Source of the DNA: Streptomyces sp. NBC_00236
GTDB taxonomy: Bacteria > Actinomycetota > Actinomycetes > Streptomycetales > Streptomycetaceae
Length of the DNA stretch: 64,000 bases
Direction of reading: 5' to 3'
Assembly: GCF_036195045.1 (NCBI RefSeq)
Contig: NZ_CP108100.1
Span: forward strand, 7,564,001-7,628,000
The notes under the pieces were generated by a model. That model did not search any database. It saw nothing but the letters and a program-made list of their open reading frames with translations, and had not been told where the DNA came from. This document shows, in pieces, positions 34,210 through 42,003 of this stretch; position 1 is the first letter of the stretch, and the number at the start of each line of letters is the position of its first letter. The position numbers and the translations under genes are program-made.

Positions 34210-34509
34210 CTTGCAAGAGTCGAGGTCAGGGCCGGTTTCGGAGCAATCCGAAACCGGCCCTTGATCATTTTTGGGAACCGGTTGGGAACCAGCCGGGGTC
34301 CGGCATCCTTGACCGGGTCAGCGGGTCATGACGAGGGGGCTCGGTAGCGAGCGCGGTGCGCGCAACGCGGTGAAGTGGGCCGAGAGTGCCGCCCCGGCCG
34401 CTGTGATCTTGTGGACATCGGGGTGCAGGTAGCGCTGGGTGGTAGTCAGTGCCCCGGTACTCGCGGATCGCGCAGAACGTACGGAACCGCTTACCCGGCT
34501 TGTAGCAGG
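34210..34509. other. Non-coding region after tRNA-Pro
   Basis: 300 bp with no supportable gene. It contains the terminator hairpin and 46-bp repeat copy 1 (34224-34269), then an 11-bp tandem pair TTGGGAACCGG/TTGGGAACCAG at 34271-34292. The remainder looks like degraded sequence leading into the broken nitrilase-like gene. Confidence 0.5.
34224..34269 (+). repeat. 46-bp hairpin repeat, copy 1 (tRNA-Pro terminator)
   Basis: Contains a perfect 14-bp stem (34229-34242 with 34247-34260, loop GCAA) followed by a T-rich stretch, so it works as the tRNA terminator. It matches 41593-41638 at 43 of 46 positions in the same orientation. Confidence 0.85.
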
Positions 34510-35082
34510 TCATCCCCTCCATGGAGACTCGGGCCCGATCCCCGCCCGCGCACGTGGACGACCGAAGTGCTGCCCCTGCGGCCCCAGATCCTGGCACGTG
34601 GCGGCGTCACCGAGGTTGGCCGGCCCGCGGGACGTCAGGTCGGGGAAGTGGTTGTCGTTGAACGTGGCGAGCGCGAAGCGAACTCCCGCGAAATCGAACC
34701 GCCCATCGCGACGGCCTGCCGTGAAGACGTCCTTCTCGTGCTCGGACAGGTGCTGCTTCCGATAGGTCGTGAGCAGCTCGCCCTGCGCCCCGAAGACCCT
34801 TGTCCCGATGGCAGGAAGCGGGCCCTCGGTCGCCGCCACGCAATTGACGACGGTGGCGATCCCGCTCTCGCGGATCGCGTCCAGGCGCGGGTCGTCGGTC
34901 CTCGCCCACAGGCTCGGATCGGCACGGACCGCATCGAGTTCGTATCCGGTCACAGCCGGCTCCGGAAACACCACCAGTTCGGCGCCGCTCGCCCTGGCTC
35001 TCTCGGTCAAGGCGGCCATCGTGTGCACGTTGGCGGAGACATCGGCCGGAACGCAGGTGAACTGACCTGCTGCGATCTTCAT
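34510..35082 (-). pseudogene. Decayed carbon-nitrogen hydrolase (nitrilase-like)
   Basis: An open frame of 190 residues from ATG 35082 (MKIAAGQFTCVPADV) matches the N-terminal two thirds of nitrilase-superfamily amidohydrolases: Glu in LVVFPEPAVTGYE and Lys in YRKQHLSEHEK. In the third motif, FALATFNDNHFPDL, the position of the catalytic Cys is Phe (TTC where TGC is expected, a one-base change). After that the sequence stops resembling the family and ends, whereas normal members run to about 260 residues. Both features indicate loss of function. It could in principle be a noncatalytic remnant that is still expressed. Confidence 0.7.
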
Positions 35083-35494
35083 GAAGCGCCATCCGGCCAC
35101 CGGCCGACGCGGGTGGCGGGCGTACCCGCATTGGGCCGCCCCGCACGGGCGCTTCCGCCGCACATCCATCCCCGTCTCTCGCCATCCGCACCTGTGAACC
35201 CTGCGCCGAGGACCACCACCCGGCCGCACTCGGTCAGAGGACCCGCGCGCGCTTCCGTCCGCGGGCGTGATCAGCGGCCCACCGGCAGCCGGAGACCGAG
35301 GTAGCACTCTCGGGCGCAAGCTCCTGACGTGCGAGAAGTCCCAGATTATGGAAGATGGGACGGGAGCGAGAAAGGTCGTTCGTGCCGCGATTTAGCCCTC
35401 TCGATCCGAGGTCTGCCCGCCGCCTGGGACGACTTCACCCCTCGCCCCGACCGCTCCCTGGCGGGCGGCTGTTCGCGGAACGAAAGGGATCCAC
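35083..35494. other. Intergenic region, no gene recognised
   Basis: 412 bp between the decayed nitrilase and the haloperoxidase-like gene. Short open frames on both strands show no recognisable protein features. It must hold the promoter of the gene at 35495, but no convincing -35/-10 pair was found. Confidence 0.4.
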
Positions 35495-36322
35495 ATGCCG
35501 GTCATCACCACCCGTGACGGTCTCGACATCTTCTACAAGGACTGGGGCCGGGGCCGCCCCGTGGTGTTCATCCACGGCTGGCCGCTCAACGGCGACGCCT
35601 GGCAGGACCAGCTGAAGGCGGTCGCGGACGCCGGGTTCCGCGGCATCGCGCACGACCGCCGGGGGCACGGCCGCTCCACGCCGGTGTACGACGGGTACGA
35701 CTTCGACACCTTCGCGGACGACCTCAACGACCTGATCACCCAGCTGGACCTGCGGGACGTGACCCTGGTGGCACACTCGATGGGCGGTGGCGAACTGGCC
35801 CGCTACATCGGCCGTCACGGCACCGACCGCATCAAGTCCGCCGTTCTGCTCTCCGCGGTCCCCCCGCTGATGCTCCAGGGGCCCGACAACCCCGAGGGCG
35901 TGCCGCAGTCCGTCTTCGACGGCATCAAGGACGGCATCCTCACCGAACGCTCACAGTTCTGGAAGGACACCGCGGTCGGCTTCTTCGGTGCCAACCGGGA
36001 CGGCAACAAGGTCACCCAGGGCAACAAGGACGCCTTCTGGTACATGGCCATGGCCCAGACCATCGAGGGCGGCGTGGACTGTGTGGACGCCTTCGCGTCG
36101 ACGGACTTCCACGAGGACCTCAAGAAGTTCGACGTGCCGACCCTGGTGGTGCACGGTGACGACGACCAGATCGTCCCGATCGACGCGACCGGCCGCAAGT
36201 CCGCGAAGCTCATCGCGAACGCCACGCTCAAGGTGTACGAAGGCGGCTCCCACGGCATCGCCCTGGTGCCCGGCGACAAGGAGAAGTTCAACCAGGACCT
36301 GCTGGACTTCCTCAAGAGCTGA
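35495..36322 (+). CDS. Alpha/beta hydrolase, non-heme haloperoxidase type
   Basis: 275 residues from ATG 35495 with AAAGGGAT upstream. Full family pattern: VVFIHGWPLNGDAWQDQL, then GIAHDRRGHGRS, nucleophile Ser95 in VAHSMGGGELARYIG, acid Asp224 in VVHGDDDQIVPI and His253 in GGSHGIALV. No signal peptide is visible. These proteins are cytoplasmic esterases that show cofactor-free haloperoxidase activity in vitro with organic acids; the natural substrate is generally unknown. It lies alone, followed by the remnant at 36413. Confidence 0.9.
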   Translation: MPVITTRDGLDIFYKDWGRGRPVVFIHGWPLNGDAWQDQLKAVADAGFRGIAHDRRGHGRSTPVYDGYDFDTFADDLNDLITQLDLRDVTLVAHSMGGGELARYIGRHGTDRIKSAVLLSAVPPLMLQGPDNPEGVPQSVFDGIKDGILTERSQFWKDTAVGFFGANRDGNKVTQGNKDAFWYMAMAQTIEGGVDCVDAFASTDFHEDLKKFDVPTLVVHGDDDQIVPIDATGRKSAKLIANATLKVYEGGSHGIALVPGDKEKFNQDLLDFLKS

Positions 36323-36412
36323 CACCCCGCCCCGTGCCCGGCGGCGCGCCCCCGGCTCCCGGCCGGGCCACCGGGCCCCGGTCGAACCGCACACAAGGAC
36401 GGACGCACCGGT

Positions 36413-36530
36413 ATGAGCAACTTCTCCCCAGGCTTCCACGGCCGTACGCACCGCTTCGAGGGGCTTCGAGGGCCGGCTGCCGCCGGGGCAGTACCCCACG
36501 GAGTCGTTTCCCGTGCTCTCGGCCGGGTGA
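36413..36530 (+). pseudogene. N-terminal remnant of a sulfite-oxidase-like molybdoenzyme gene
   Basis: From ATG 36413 one frame begins MSNFSPGFHGRTHRF. After about 20 codons a different frame continues as RLPPGQYPTESFPVLSAG and then hits TGA at 36530. I recall SPGFHGR and LPPGQYxTxxFPVLSAG as consecutive pieces of the N-terminus of actinobacterial sulfite-oxidase-like oxidoreductases, so this is a frameshifted start whose remaining coding sequence is gone. A strong hairpin follows. The first frame alone would give a 49-residue peptide with no family features. Confidence 0.6.
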
Positions 36531-36568
36531 CGGTGCCCCGACTTACGAAGGGTGCCCCGTGACCCGGA

Positions 36569-36618
36569 GAAGGGGCGGAGCGTACGAACACGTCCGCACT
36601 CGTACGCTCCGCCCCTTC
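36569..36618. terminator. 19-bp perfect inverted repeat
   Basis: Arms 36569-36587 and 36600-36618 are perfectly complementary, with a 12-nt loop. The arms contain GGGGCGGAGCGTACGA. It is longer than most streptomycete terminators and could end transcription from the haloperoxidase side and from the RNHCP genes on the other strand. Confidence 0.65.
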
Positions 36619-36724
36619 GTGCGGCCTGGATGCCACACCGGCGCGAGCAGGGTTCAGAACGCCGCACGGAAAGGGCGGCGCTCGCCCCGCTTCCTGCGGC
36701 ACCACGCCGCGCGTTCGGCTCAGG

Positions 36725-37156
36725 TCACAGCTGGAGCAGCGTTCGGTGGGCGATGCTGCTGTCCCGCAGCGGTCTCAGTGCGAGGCGCACCAGGGCCAGT
36801 GCGTTGTCGTCACCGGCGATCCGGTTGGCGCTGAGCTCACCGCAGGACTGGCAGTGGTGAATGATCATCCACTCACCGTCGGGTCGCACGGACATGCTCA
36901 GCGCTTCCATCCGTCCACGGCAGGCTGCTGCCCGGTCACCCGGGATCCGGCGGTCGACGTGCAGGCTGACCAGGCAGTTCGGGCAGTGATTTCGGTGGGT
37001 GGTGCCCGGCGCGTCCAGGGACACGATCAGTCGGCAGCCCACGCACTTGAAGTCGTGTCGCCGGTGACCTCCTTGGTGGTGCAGGACGTCCTTGCGCCGC
37101 TGTGGCCGCCGTGTTCCCCGCGTACGTGTGCTGGAGTTGTTCGCTCGTCTCGGCAC
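36725..37156 (-). CDS. RNHCP-domain zinc-ribbon protein (copy B)
   Basis: 143 residues from GTG 37156 with AGAGGGGAAG upstream. After a basic N-terminal tail come two CxxC-type zinc-binding knuckles: FKCVGCRLIV with the family name motif THRNHCPNCLVSLHVD, then IPGDRAAACRGRM and IIHHCQSCGELSANRIAGDD. RNHCP proteins are small, widespread in actinobacteria and of unknown function; the ribbon and basic tail suggest nucleic-acid binding. It lies 18 nt after a paralogue on the same strand. Confidence 0.85.
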   Translation of the reverse strand: MPRRANNSSTRTRGTRRPQRRKDVLHHQGGHRRHDFKCVGCRLIVSLDAPGTTHRNHCPNCLVSLHVDRRIPGDRAAACRGRMEALSMSVRPDGEWMIIHHCQSCGELSANRIAGDDNALALVRLALRPLRDSSIAHRTLLQL

Positions 37157-37174
37157 GGGTCTTCCCCTCTCGGT

Positions 37175-37555
37175 TTACAGGTCGCCGAATGCTTCGAGCG
37201 GGAACGGTGGTTGCGCCAGAGGGCGCACGGCCATGCGCATCAGGATGAGCTGGTTGTCGTCGGCGCAGATGGGGCTGGAGGTCAGCTCGTCGCAGCGCAC
37301 GCAACGATGGATGACCATCCAGTCACCGGTACGCAGCACGGCGACGGAGATCGGCGACATCCGCCCCCGGCATTCGCTGGTGCCGCCCTCGACATGGTCG
37401 AGAACGTGCTGCGAGTGCAGGCACGACGGGCAGTGGTTTCGCTGGGTGCCGTCGCCGGTGGCGGCGGATACCGTCAGGCCGCACCAGGCACAGGTGAAGG
37501 TGCCGGCCAGAACGGTGTTCGGAGAGGTGGAGGGAGTTTTGCTGGTACTGGACAC
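37175..37555 (-). CDS. RNHCP-domain zinc-ribbon protein (copy A)
   Basis: 126 residues from GTG 37555; AGGAG lies upstream. The same arrangement as copy B: FTCAWCGLTVS, QRNHCPSCLHSQHV, then SECRGRM and VIHRCVRCDELTSSPICADD. It lacks the long basic tail of copy B, and the NR in the last motif is changed to SP. The two copies clearly arose by duplication but differ enough to have separate roles. Confidence 0.85.
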   Translation of the reverse strand: MSSTSKTPSTSPNTVLAGTFTCAWCGLTVSAATGDGTQRNHCPSCLHSQHVLDHVEGGTSECRGRMSPISVAVLRTGDWMVIHRCVRCDELTSSPICADDNQLILMRMAVRPLAQPPFPLEAFGDL

Positions 37556-38123
37556 CCGGAGGGCTCCTTGCTGAGAAGTCGGTCATGACAGCAAGAGCAG
37601 GCCGAGCGGCCTCGCCAAAGACGACCCGTACACCGCAGCGCGCGGGACTACGGGGTGTGTGGGCAGGTCACAGCATCGGAAAGCCGCGTCCGGTAGCCGT
37701 CCGCGTGGGACGGGTCAGGAGGACGGGACGGCTGGAGCCGTGCAGCGAGGCGCGCGCGGCAGGGGCCGGGGCACAAAACTCACTCCCTTCCGGGGCCAGC
37801 AGGCCCGAGTAGTTCCGACGGAACGCCCGACAGTAGCAATGGCCCATCAGCGGGCGTCAACGGATTATCGGACCCGCCACTGCGGTGAAGCACGCAGACG
37901 TCGTGTGGAACCCAAGCCGGCGATGTCTGCCCGAGTTCTCGTCCCTTCGCGAGATCGTGGCAGTCGTCGGGATCGACATGCGCAAGGTCCCAGAAGGCTG
38001 AAGCGCTGCTCATGAGACAGCCCCGGCATTGCCCGGGCCGACGCAGAGGTTGACAAACGATGCTACGGTTTTCGCGGAAGTGGCGACCGAGCCACTCAAT
38101 TTGGAGATCGGAGGAGATGCGCG
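37556..38123. other. Intergenic region before the rsgA leader
   Basis: 568 bp with no gene I can support. Near the right end, TGCTACGGT (38061-38069) resembles an extended -10 box (TGnTAnnnT) and could start the rsgA transcript. A TTGACA at 38049-38054 has no -10 at normal spacing. A minus-strand frame starting near 38011 was considered and not accepted. Confidence 0.4.
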
Positions 38124-38192
38124 ATGACGGTCGTGGTGACCACCGCTGTGTGCGGTGCCCGACTCGTTCGCATCTCTCGGGTCTCGGCCTGA
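38124..38192 (+). CDS. Possible 22-residue leader peptide before rsgA
   Basis: ATG 38124 is spaced 7 nt from a near-ideal GGAGGAG (38110-38116). The peptide starts MTVVVTTAVCGARLVRIS and ends SA. Short ORFs with one Cys and several Val/Arg residues are recalled as leader peptides in actinobacteria. No clear attenuator hairpin was identified, so a regulatory role is only a suggestion. The gene downstream starts about 85 nt later. Confidence 0.4.
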   Translation: MTVVVTTAVCGARLVRISRVSA

Positions 38193-38277
38193 CCTTTCCG
38201 CTGCCAGCCTTCCCTCCGCGGGAGTGGTTCCGGCACGTCTGACGTCCGGCGGGACCCCCTCTCAAGGGTCTCTTCAA

Positions 38278-39390
38278 GTGTTTCACCCACACCATTGCTC
38301 ACTCCCATCACATCCATCTCCTTCGCGCGTCCTGACTCTGGTCGACTACGGCTGGGACACGGAGCGTGAGCGGTCCTTCGGTCCGTCGAGGGACGAGGGA
38401 CTGATCCCGGGCCGTGTGGTGCGGGCCGAGCGCGGTCTGTGCGACGTCGTCGCCGAGACCGGCCCCGTCCGCGCGATGGCCCTGCCCTCCGCAGGCTCAG
38501 GCATCAGTGACCGGCTGACGCCGTGTACCGGTGACTGGGTGGCCGTCCGGCCGGCCGGCACCGCCACCGTCGTGGAGGTGCTGGAGCGCCGGACCGCCGT
38601 GGTCCGCGCCACCTCCTCGCGCACCTCCCACGCCCAGGTACTGGCCGCGAACGTCGACACCGTGGCGGTTGCCGTCTCGCTCGCCGACCCGCTCAGGCAC
38701 GGGCGGATCGAGCGGATGCTCGCCCTGGCCTGGGACAGCGGCGCCACACCCGTGGTGGTGCTCACCAAGGCCGACCGATGCGTGGACACCCAGCGGGCGG
38801 CGGCCGAGGTGGCCGAGGTCGCGCCGGGCGTGGAAGTGCTGGTCACCAGTGCCTCCACCGGCGAGGGCCTGGACGTCCTCACCGCCGTACTGGCGGGCAC
38901 GGTCGTCCTTCTCGGGCCATCGGGCGCGGGCAAGTCCACCCTCGGCAACCGTCTGCTGGGCGAGGACCTCCTGGCCACCGGTGCCGTGCGCGACAGCGAC
39001 GGCAAGGGCCGGCACACCACCGCCTGGCGGGAGCTGCTGCCACTGCCCCACGGCGGGGTCCTGCTGGACACGCCGGGCCTGCGCGGCGTCGGCCTGCACG
39101 ACGCGGACAAGGGCCTCGACCAGACTTTCGCCGAGATCACCGAACTGGCGACGGACTGCCGCTTCGGCAACTGCGCCCACACCACTGAACCGGGCTGCGC
39201 CGTGCTGGCCGCCGTCGACGACGGCCGCCTCAACGAGCGGCGCCTCGACAGCTACCACCGGTTGCAGCGCGAGAACACCCATGCCGCCTCCCGCACCGAC
39301 GCGCGGCTGCGCGCCGAGCTGGAACGGCCGAGGAAGCAGATCTCGCGCAACATTCGCGCCCTCAAGCAATCTCCGAACTTCAAGGCATGA
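38278..39390 (+). CDS. rsgA: Ribosome small-subunit-dependent GTPase A
   Basis: About 370 residues from GTG 38278, chosen because AAGGG lies 9 nt upstream; earlier in-frame starts (38155, 38224) are possible. An OB-fold region (GLIPGRVVRAERGLCDVV) is followed by the circularly permuted GTPase typical of RsgA: G4 VVVLTKADR first, then Walker A GPSGAGKSTLGNRL and G3 LLDTPGLRGV. The C-terminal zinc site CRFGNCAHTTEPGC is intact. RsgA assists late maturation of the 30S subunit. It overlaps the methyltransferase by 4 nt. Confidence 0.92.
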   Translation: MFHPHHCSLPSHPSPSRVLTLVDYGWDTERERSFGPSRDEGLIPGRVVRAERGLCDVVAETGPVRAMALPSAGSGISDRLTPCTGDWVAVRPAGTATVVEVLERRTAVVRATSSRTSHAQVLAANVDTVAVAVSLADPLRHGRIERMLALAWDSGATPVVVLTKADRCVDTQRAAAEVAEVAPGVEVLVTSASTGEGLDVLTAVLAGTVVLLGPSGAGKSTLGNRLLGEDLLATGAVRDSDGKGRHTTAWRELLPLPHGGVLLDTPGLRGVGLHDADKGLDQTFAEITELATDCRFGNCAHTTEPGCAVLAAVDDGRLNERRLDSYHRLQRENTHAASRTDARLRAELERPRKQISRNIRALKQSPNFKA

Positions 39391-40154
39391 CGCAAAGGAA
39401 TCCGGACGTGGACCTTCCCCGCATTTTCACCATCCGCGAGAGCGGCCACCGCATCCACAACCCGCTGACCGCGGACAAGTTCGCCACCCTGGGCGCATCG
39501 CTCCGCCTCCCCGCCGGGACCCAGGTGCTCGATCTGGCGAGCGGCTCGGGCGAGATGCTGTGCACCTGGGCACGCGGCCTGGGCTTCTCGGGCACGGGCG
39601 TGGACATCAGCAGCCTCTTCACCGAGCAGGCCCGGGCCCGCGCCGCCGAACTCGACGTCGCCGACCGGGTCGAGTTCGTGCACGGCGACGCCGCCGGCCA
39701 CGTCGCGGACCGGCCGGTCGACCTGGCCGCCTGCGTCGGCGCTACCTGGATCGGCAACGGCGTCGCCGGAACGGTCGAACTGTTGGAGCGCAGCCTCCGC
39801 CCCGGAGGGATGATGCTGATCGGCGAGCCGTTCTGGCGGCGGACCCCTCCGGACGAGGAGACCGCCAAGGCGTGCCACGCCACCTCCATCGCTGACTTCC
39901 TGGAACTCCACGGCCTGATCGGGCAGTTCCAGGACCTCGGATACGACGTCGTGGAAATGATGCTGGCCGATCAGGACAGCTGGGACCGCTACGCCGCCGC
40001 CCAGTGGCTCAGCATGCGCCGCTGGCTCGACGGGAACCCGGACGACGACATGGCCCCCGAGGTACGGGAGGAGCTCACCACCGAGCCCGCCCACTACGCG
40101 CGCTACGGGCGTGAGTACCTCGGCTGGGGAGTCTTCGCCCTCATGAAGCGCTGA
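39387..40154 (+). CDS. SAM-dependent methyltransferase
   Basis: 255 residues from ATG 39387, overlapping the rsgA stop. Class I fold: motif I VLDLASGSGEMLCTWARGLG, the acidic residue in GTGVDIS, motif II VEFVHGDAAGHVADRPVDL and LLERSLRPGGMMLIGEPFW. The latter half (DLGYDVVEMMLADQDSWDRY) is family-specific. The substrate is unknown. Coupling to rsgA could suggest a ribosome-linked target, but this pairing alone is weak evidence. Confidence 0.88.
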   Translation: MTQRNPDVDLPRIFTIRESGHRIHNPLTADKFATLGASLRLPAGTQVLDLASGSGEMLCTWARGLGFSGTGVDISSLFTEQARARAAELDVADRVEFVHGDAAGHVADRPVDLAACVGATWIGNGVAGTVELLERSLRPGGMMLIGEPFWRRTPPDEETAKACHATSIADFLELHGLIGQFQDLGYDVVEMMLADQDSWDRYAAAQWLSMRRWLDGNPDDDMAPEVREELTTEPAHYARYGREYLGWGVFALMKR

Positions 40155-40161
40155 CCCTCCC

Positions 40162-40209
40162 GTCCCGTGCGGTGCCCGGACGTCACACCGTCCGGGCACC
40201 GCACGGGAC
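40162..40209 (+). terminator. Strong terminator of the rsgA operon
   Basis: Perfect 21-bp stem (40162-40182 with 40189-40209) and a 6-nt loop TCACAC, 7 nt after the methyltransferase stop. Confidence 0.9.
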
Positions 40210-40415
40210 ACGTCATCGTCCCGGCAACGGCGGACCGGTATCTTCCGCCTCCGAGCGGAAGGCCGGCCTGTCACCCGATCGGTGGCCACTCTGAAAGAGC
40301 TCGCTGCCCGGGATCTCGCGCCAGAGGCTGGCGGCCACAACGGGCTGCCCTTCTGGAGACGCAGGATTGCCCGCGCCTACGGGAGTGGCGGAGCAGGGTG
40401 CTGATGCGGTGAACG

Positions 40416-40461
40416 ACATGTCGAAGGGGTCCAACCATGTGGTTGGCCCCCTTCGACATGT
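40416..40461. terminator. Long hairpin, probable bidirectional terminator
   Basis: Outer 14-bp stem ACATGTCGAAGGGG / CCCCTTCGACATGT and inner 7-bp stem CCAACCA/TGGTTGG, separated by one T:C mismatch, with a 2-nt apex as drawn. It has no gene immediately on either side, so it may be the relic end of a lost gene. Confidence 0.6.
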
Positions 40462-40615
40462 CCGCTGGGGTCTTCGCTTCTCAGCTGGCTCTGTCCACGG
40501 GAGAGGGCAGCGCTTTGACCGCGGTCCGGGAGGCACCGGGCAGCAAGGGCCGCAGCGCAGTGTTCACGAGTTTCGGCAGCATCCGTTCTTGATCCGGGTG
40601 AGTCTGGGTGCGGGG

Positions 40616-40646
40616 TTGCGGTTGCCGCTGCGGCAGCTTCTACCGT
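40616..40646 (+). promoter_or_regulatory. MerR-type promoter of the TipAL-like gene
   Basis: -35 TTGCGG (40616-40621), 19-bp spacer, -10 TACCGT (40641-40646). Inside the spacer is the perfect palindrome TGCCGC-T-GCGGCA (40623-40635). This is the arrangement by which MerR proteins twist DNA to activate their own promoters. A 7-bp hairpin (40655-40673) follows in the 5' leader. Confidence 0.65.
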
Positions 40647-40700
40647 CCTGAGCAGGGCCGGAGAAACCGGCCCGGTGACGCGATCGTGAGGGAGACAGCG

Positions 40701-41459
40701 ATGGACTGGCCTATCGCGGAGGTCGCTCGGATGTCGGGCGTGACCGCCCGGACCCTGCGGCACTACGACGAGGTCGGCCTGCTGCCGCCTGCCCGGATCG
40801 GGTCCAACGGCCACCGCTACTACGAGGAGCACCAGCTGCTGCGGCTGCAGCAGATCCTCGTGCTGAGGGCGCTGGGCGTAGGGCTTCCCGAGGTCGGCCG
40901 GATCCTGGCTGAACAGGTCGACGAGGTGGACGCTCTGCGCGGCCACCACCGGCGGCTGCTGGCCGAGCGGGACCGGCTCGATGCCCTGGCAGGCACCGTC
41001 TCCCGCACGATCGCCGATCTGGAACAGTCCAGAAAGGACGGCAACCCCATGACTGTCAACCGACCGGAGAACCTGTTCGAGGGTATCCAGCCCTCCCAGT
41101 ACCAGGAGAGTCTGCACGGCTTCCCCGAGCACGCTGAGGAAGTCGCCCGCAGGGTCGCCGTGATGACCCCGCAGGACATCGAGGCCGGGCAGCGCGAGCG
41201 CACCGCGCAGATGATCCGGCTGGCGGAGCTGATGGCCGCCGAGCAACCGGCCGACGCCGAGCCGGTACAGGCCGAGATCGACGCGCAGTACCGGGCCCTG
41301 GCCCAGCTGCGAACCGTCTCCGCCGAGGAATACCGCGCCATCGGACGCTCCTGCGTGGACAACGACGCCTGGCGCGCCGCGTACGAGGCGATCGCACCCG
41401 GCCTGGCCGCGTACCAGCGCGACGCCATCGAGGCGTACGCCACCACCCGGCTCAGCTGA
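40701..41459 (+). CDS. TipAL-like MerR regulator with antibiotic-binding TipAS domain
   Basis: 252 residues from ATG 40701 with GAGGGAGA upstream. MerR HTH: DWPIAEVARMSGVTARTLRH, YDEVGLLPPARIGSNGHRYY, then the long coiled coil. From about residue 118 (NLFEGIQPSQYQES) a TipAS domain follows, ending in GLAAYQRDAIEAYA. TipAL of S. lividans is 253 residues and traps thiopeptides covalently at Cys214; here Cys218 lies close to that position, though my alignment is by eye. Probably an autoactivated sensor of a thiopeptide-like or other amphipathic compound. No resistance gene lies next to it. Confidence 0.88.
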   Translation: MDWPIAEVARMSGVTARTLRHYDEVGLLPPARIGSNGHRYYEEHQLLRLQQILVLRALGVGLPEVGRILAEQVDEVDALRGHHRRLLAERDRLDALAGTVSRTIADLEQSRKDGNPMTVNRPENLFEGIQPSQYQESLHGFPEHAEEVARRVAVMTPQDIEAGQRERTAQMIRLAELMAAEQPADAEPVQAEIDAQYRALAQLRTVSAEEYRAIGRSCVDNDAWRAAYEAIAPGLAAYQRDAIEAYATTRLS

Positions 41460-42003
41460 CCCAGGGCCGGGCCGCCGCACGGACCAGCCCGCGGAAACAG
41501 TCGACCCGCCGAACCGGCAGGTAGCACCTTGCCCGGCATTTCACTGCCGAGTGAGGTGCTGCCCGTCCTCGGCTTCCGGTCCAACGGGGTAGATCAGGGC
41601 CGGATTCGGAGCAATCCGAAACCGGCCCTTGGTCATTCCCGGGTGCTGGTCGGAGTTCGGCGCCGGCAAGTCCCGGCAGCAGTCGGCGCCTCCGGTGTCG
41701 CGAGGAGTCCGGCCGGATCGCCTCGGCGGTGTCTGCGGCTGGCCGTGGGCGGGTGATCGCCGAGGCGCCCCTGCGCAGCTCAGGAGCCGAAGCTGCGCGA
41801 CGCCGCAGGACCGGACGGCGCCCCGCAGGCCCCGCGGGCCCGACTGGACAGGTTCCTCGGCAGTCTTCCTGATTCCGTTCGGACCCTGGCGTTCGCGCTG
41901 TGCTTGTGCTCCCCTGGTGAGTCATAGGTGCTCGAACAGTTTCACCGTATCAAAGCGACTGCGTGACAGCAGAGCTACAGGTCTCACGGAGGAGTTCGAC
42001 GCA
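41460..42003. other. Intergenic region before lcp
   Basis: 544 bp with no supportable gene. It contains 46-bp repeat copy 2 (41593-41638). The lcp promoter must lie in the last 120 bp; TATCAA near 41947-41952 may be a -10 box, with no clear -35. Confidence 0.4.
41593..41638 (+). repeat. 46-bp hairpin repeat, copy 2
   Basis: Matches the tRNA-Pro terminator repeat (34224-34269) at 43 of 46 bases, same orientation. One of the changes breaks a base pair in the stem. No tRNA sequence precedes it. Confidence 0.85.

Larger units (their letters stand above)
40155..40615. other. Intergenic region between methyltransferase and MerR gene
   Basis: About 460 bp holding the two large hairpins listed separately. 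Around 40280-40402 a plus-strand frame reads as basic segments such as LPFWRRRIARAYG, but there is no start or family match, so no gene is called. Confidence 0.4.

Noticed and set aside
37780..38011. Minus-strand frame starting near 38011 (reads MSSASAFWDLAHVDPDD)
   Set aside because: No clear Shine-Dalgarno, no known family, and the end falls in non-coding sequence. A decayed gene cannot be excluded but is not supported.
38049..38054. Perfect -35 box TTGACA upstream of the rsgA leader
   Set aside because: No -10-like sequence at 16-19 bp; the nearby TGCTACGGT is too close to pair with it and was kept only as a possible extended -10.
40280..40402. Plus-strand frame with LPFWRRRIARAYG between two hairpins
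   Set aside because: No start codon context and no family match; left as unexplained intergenic sequence.
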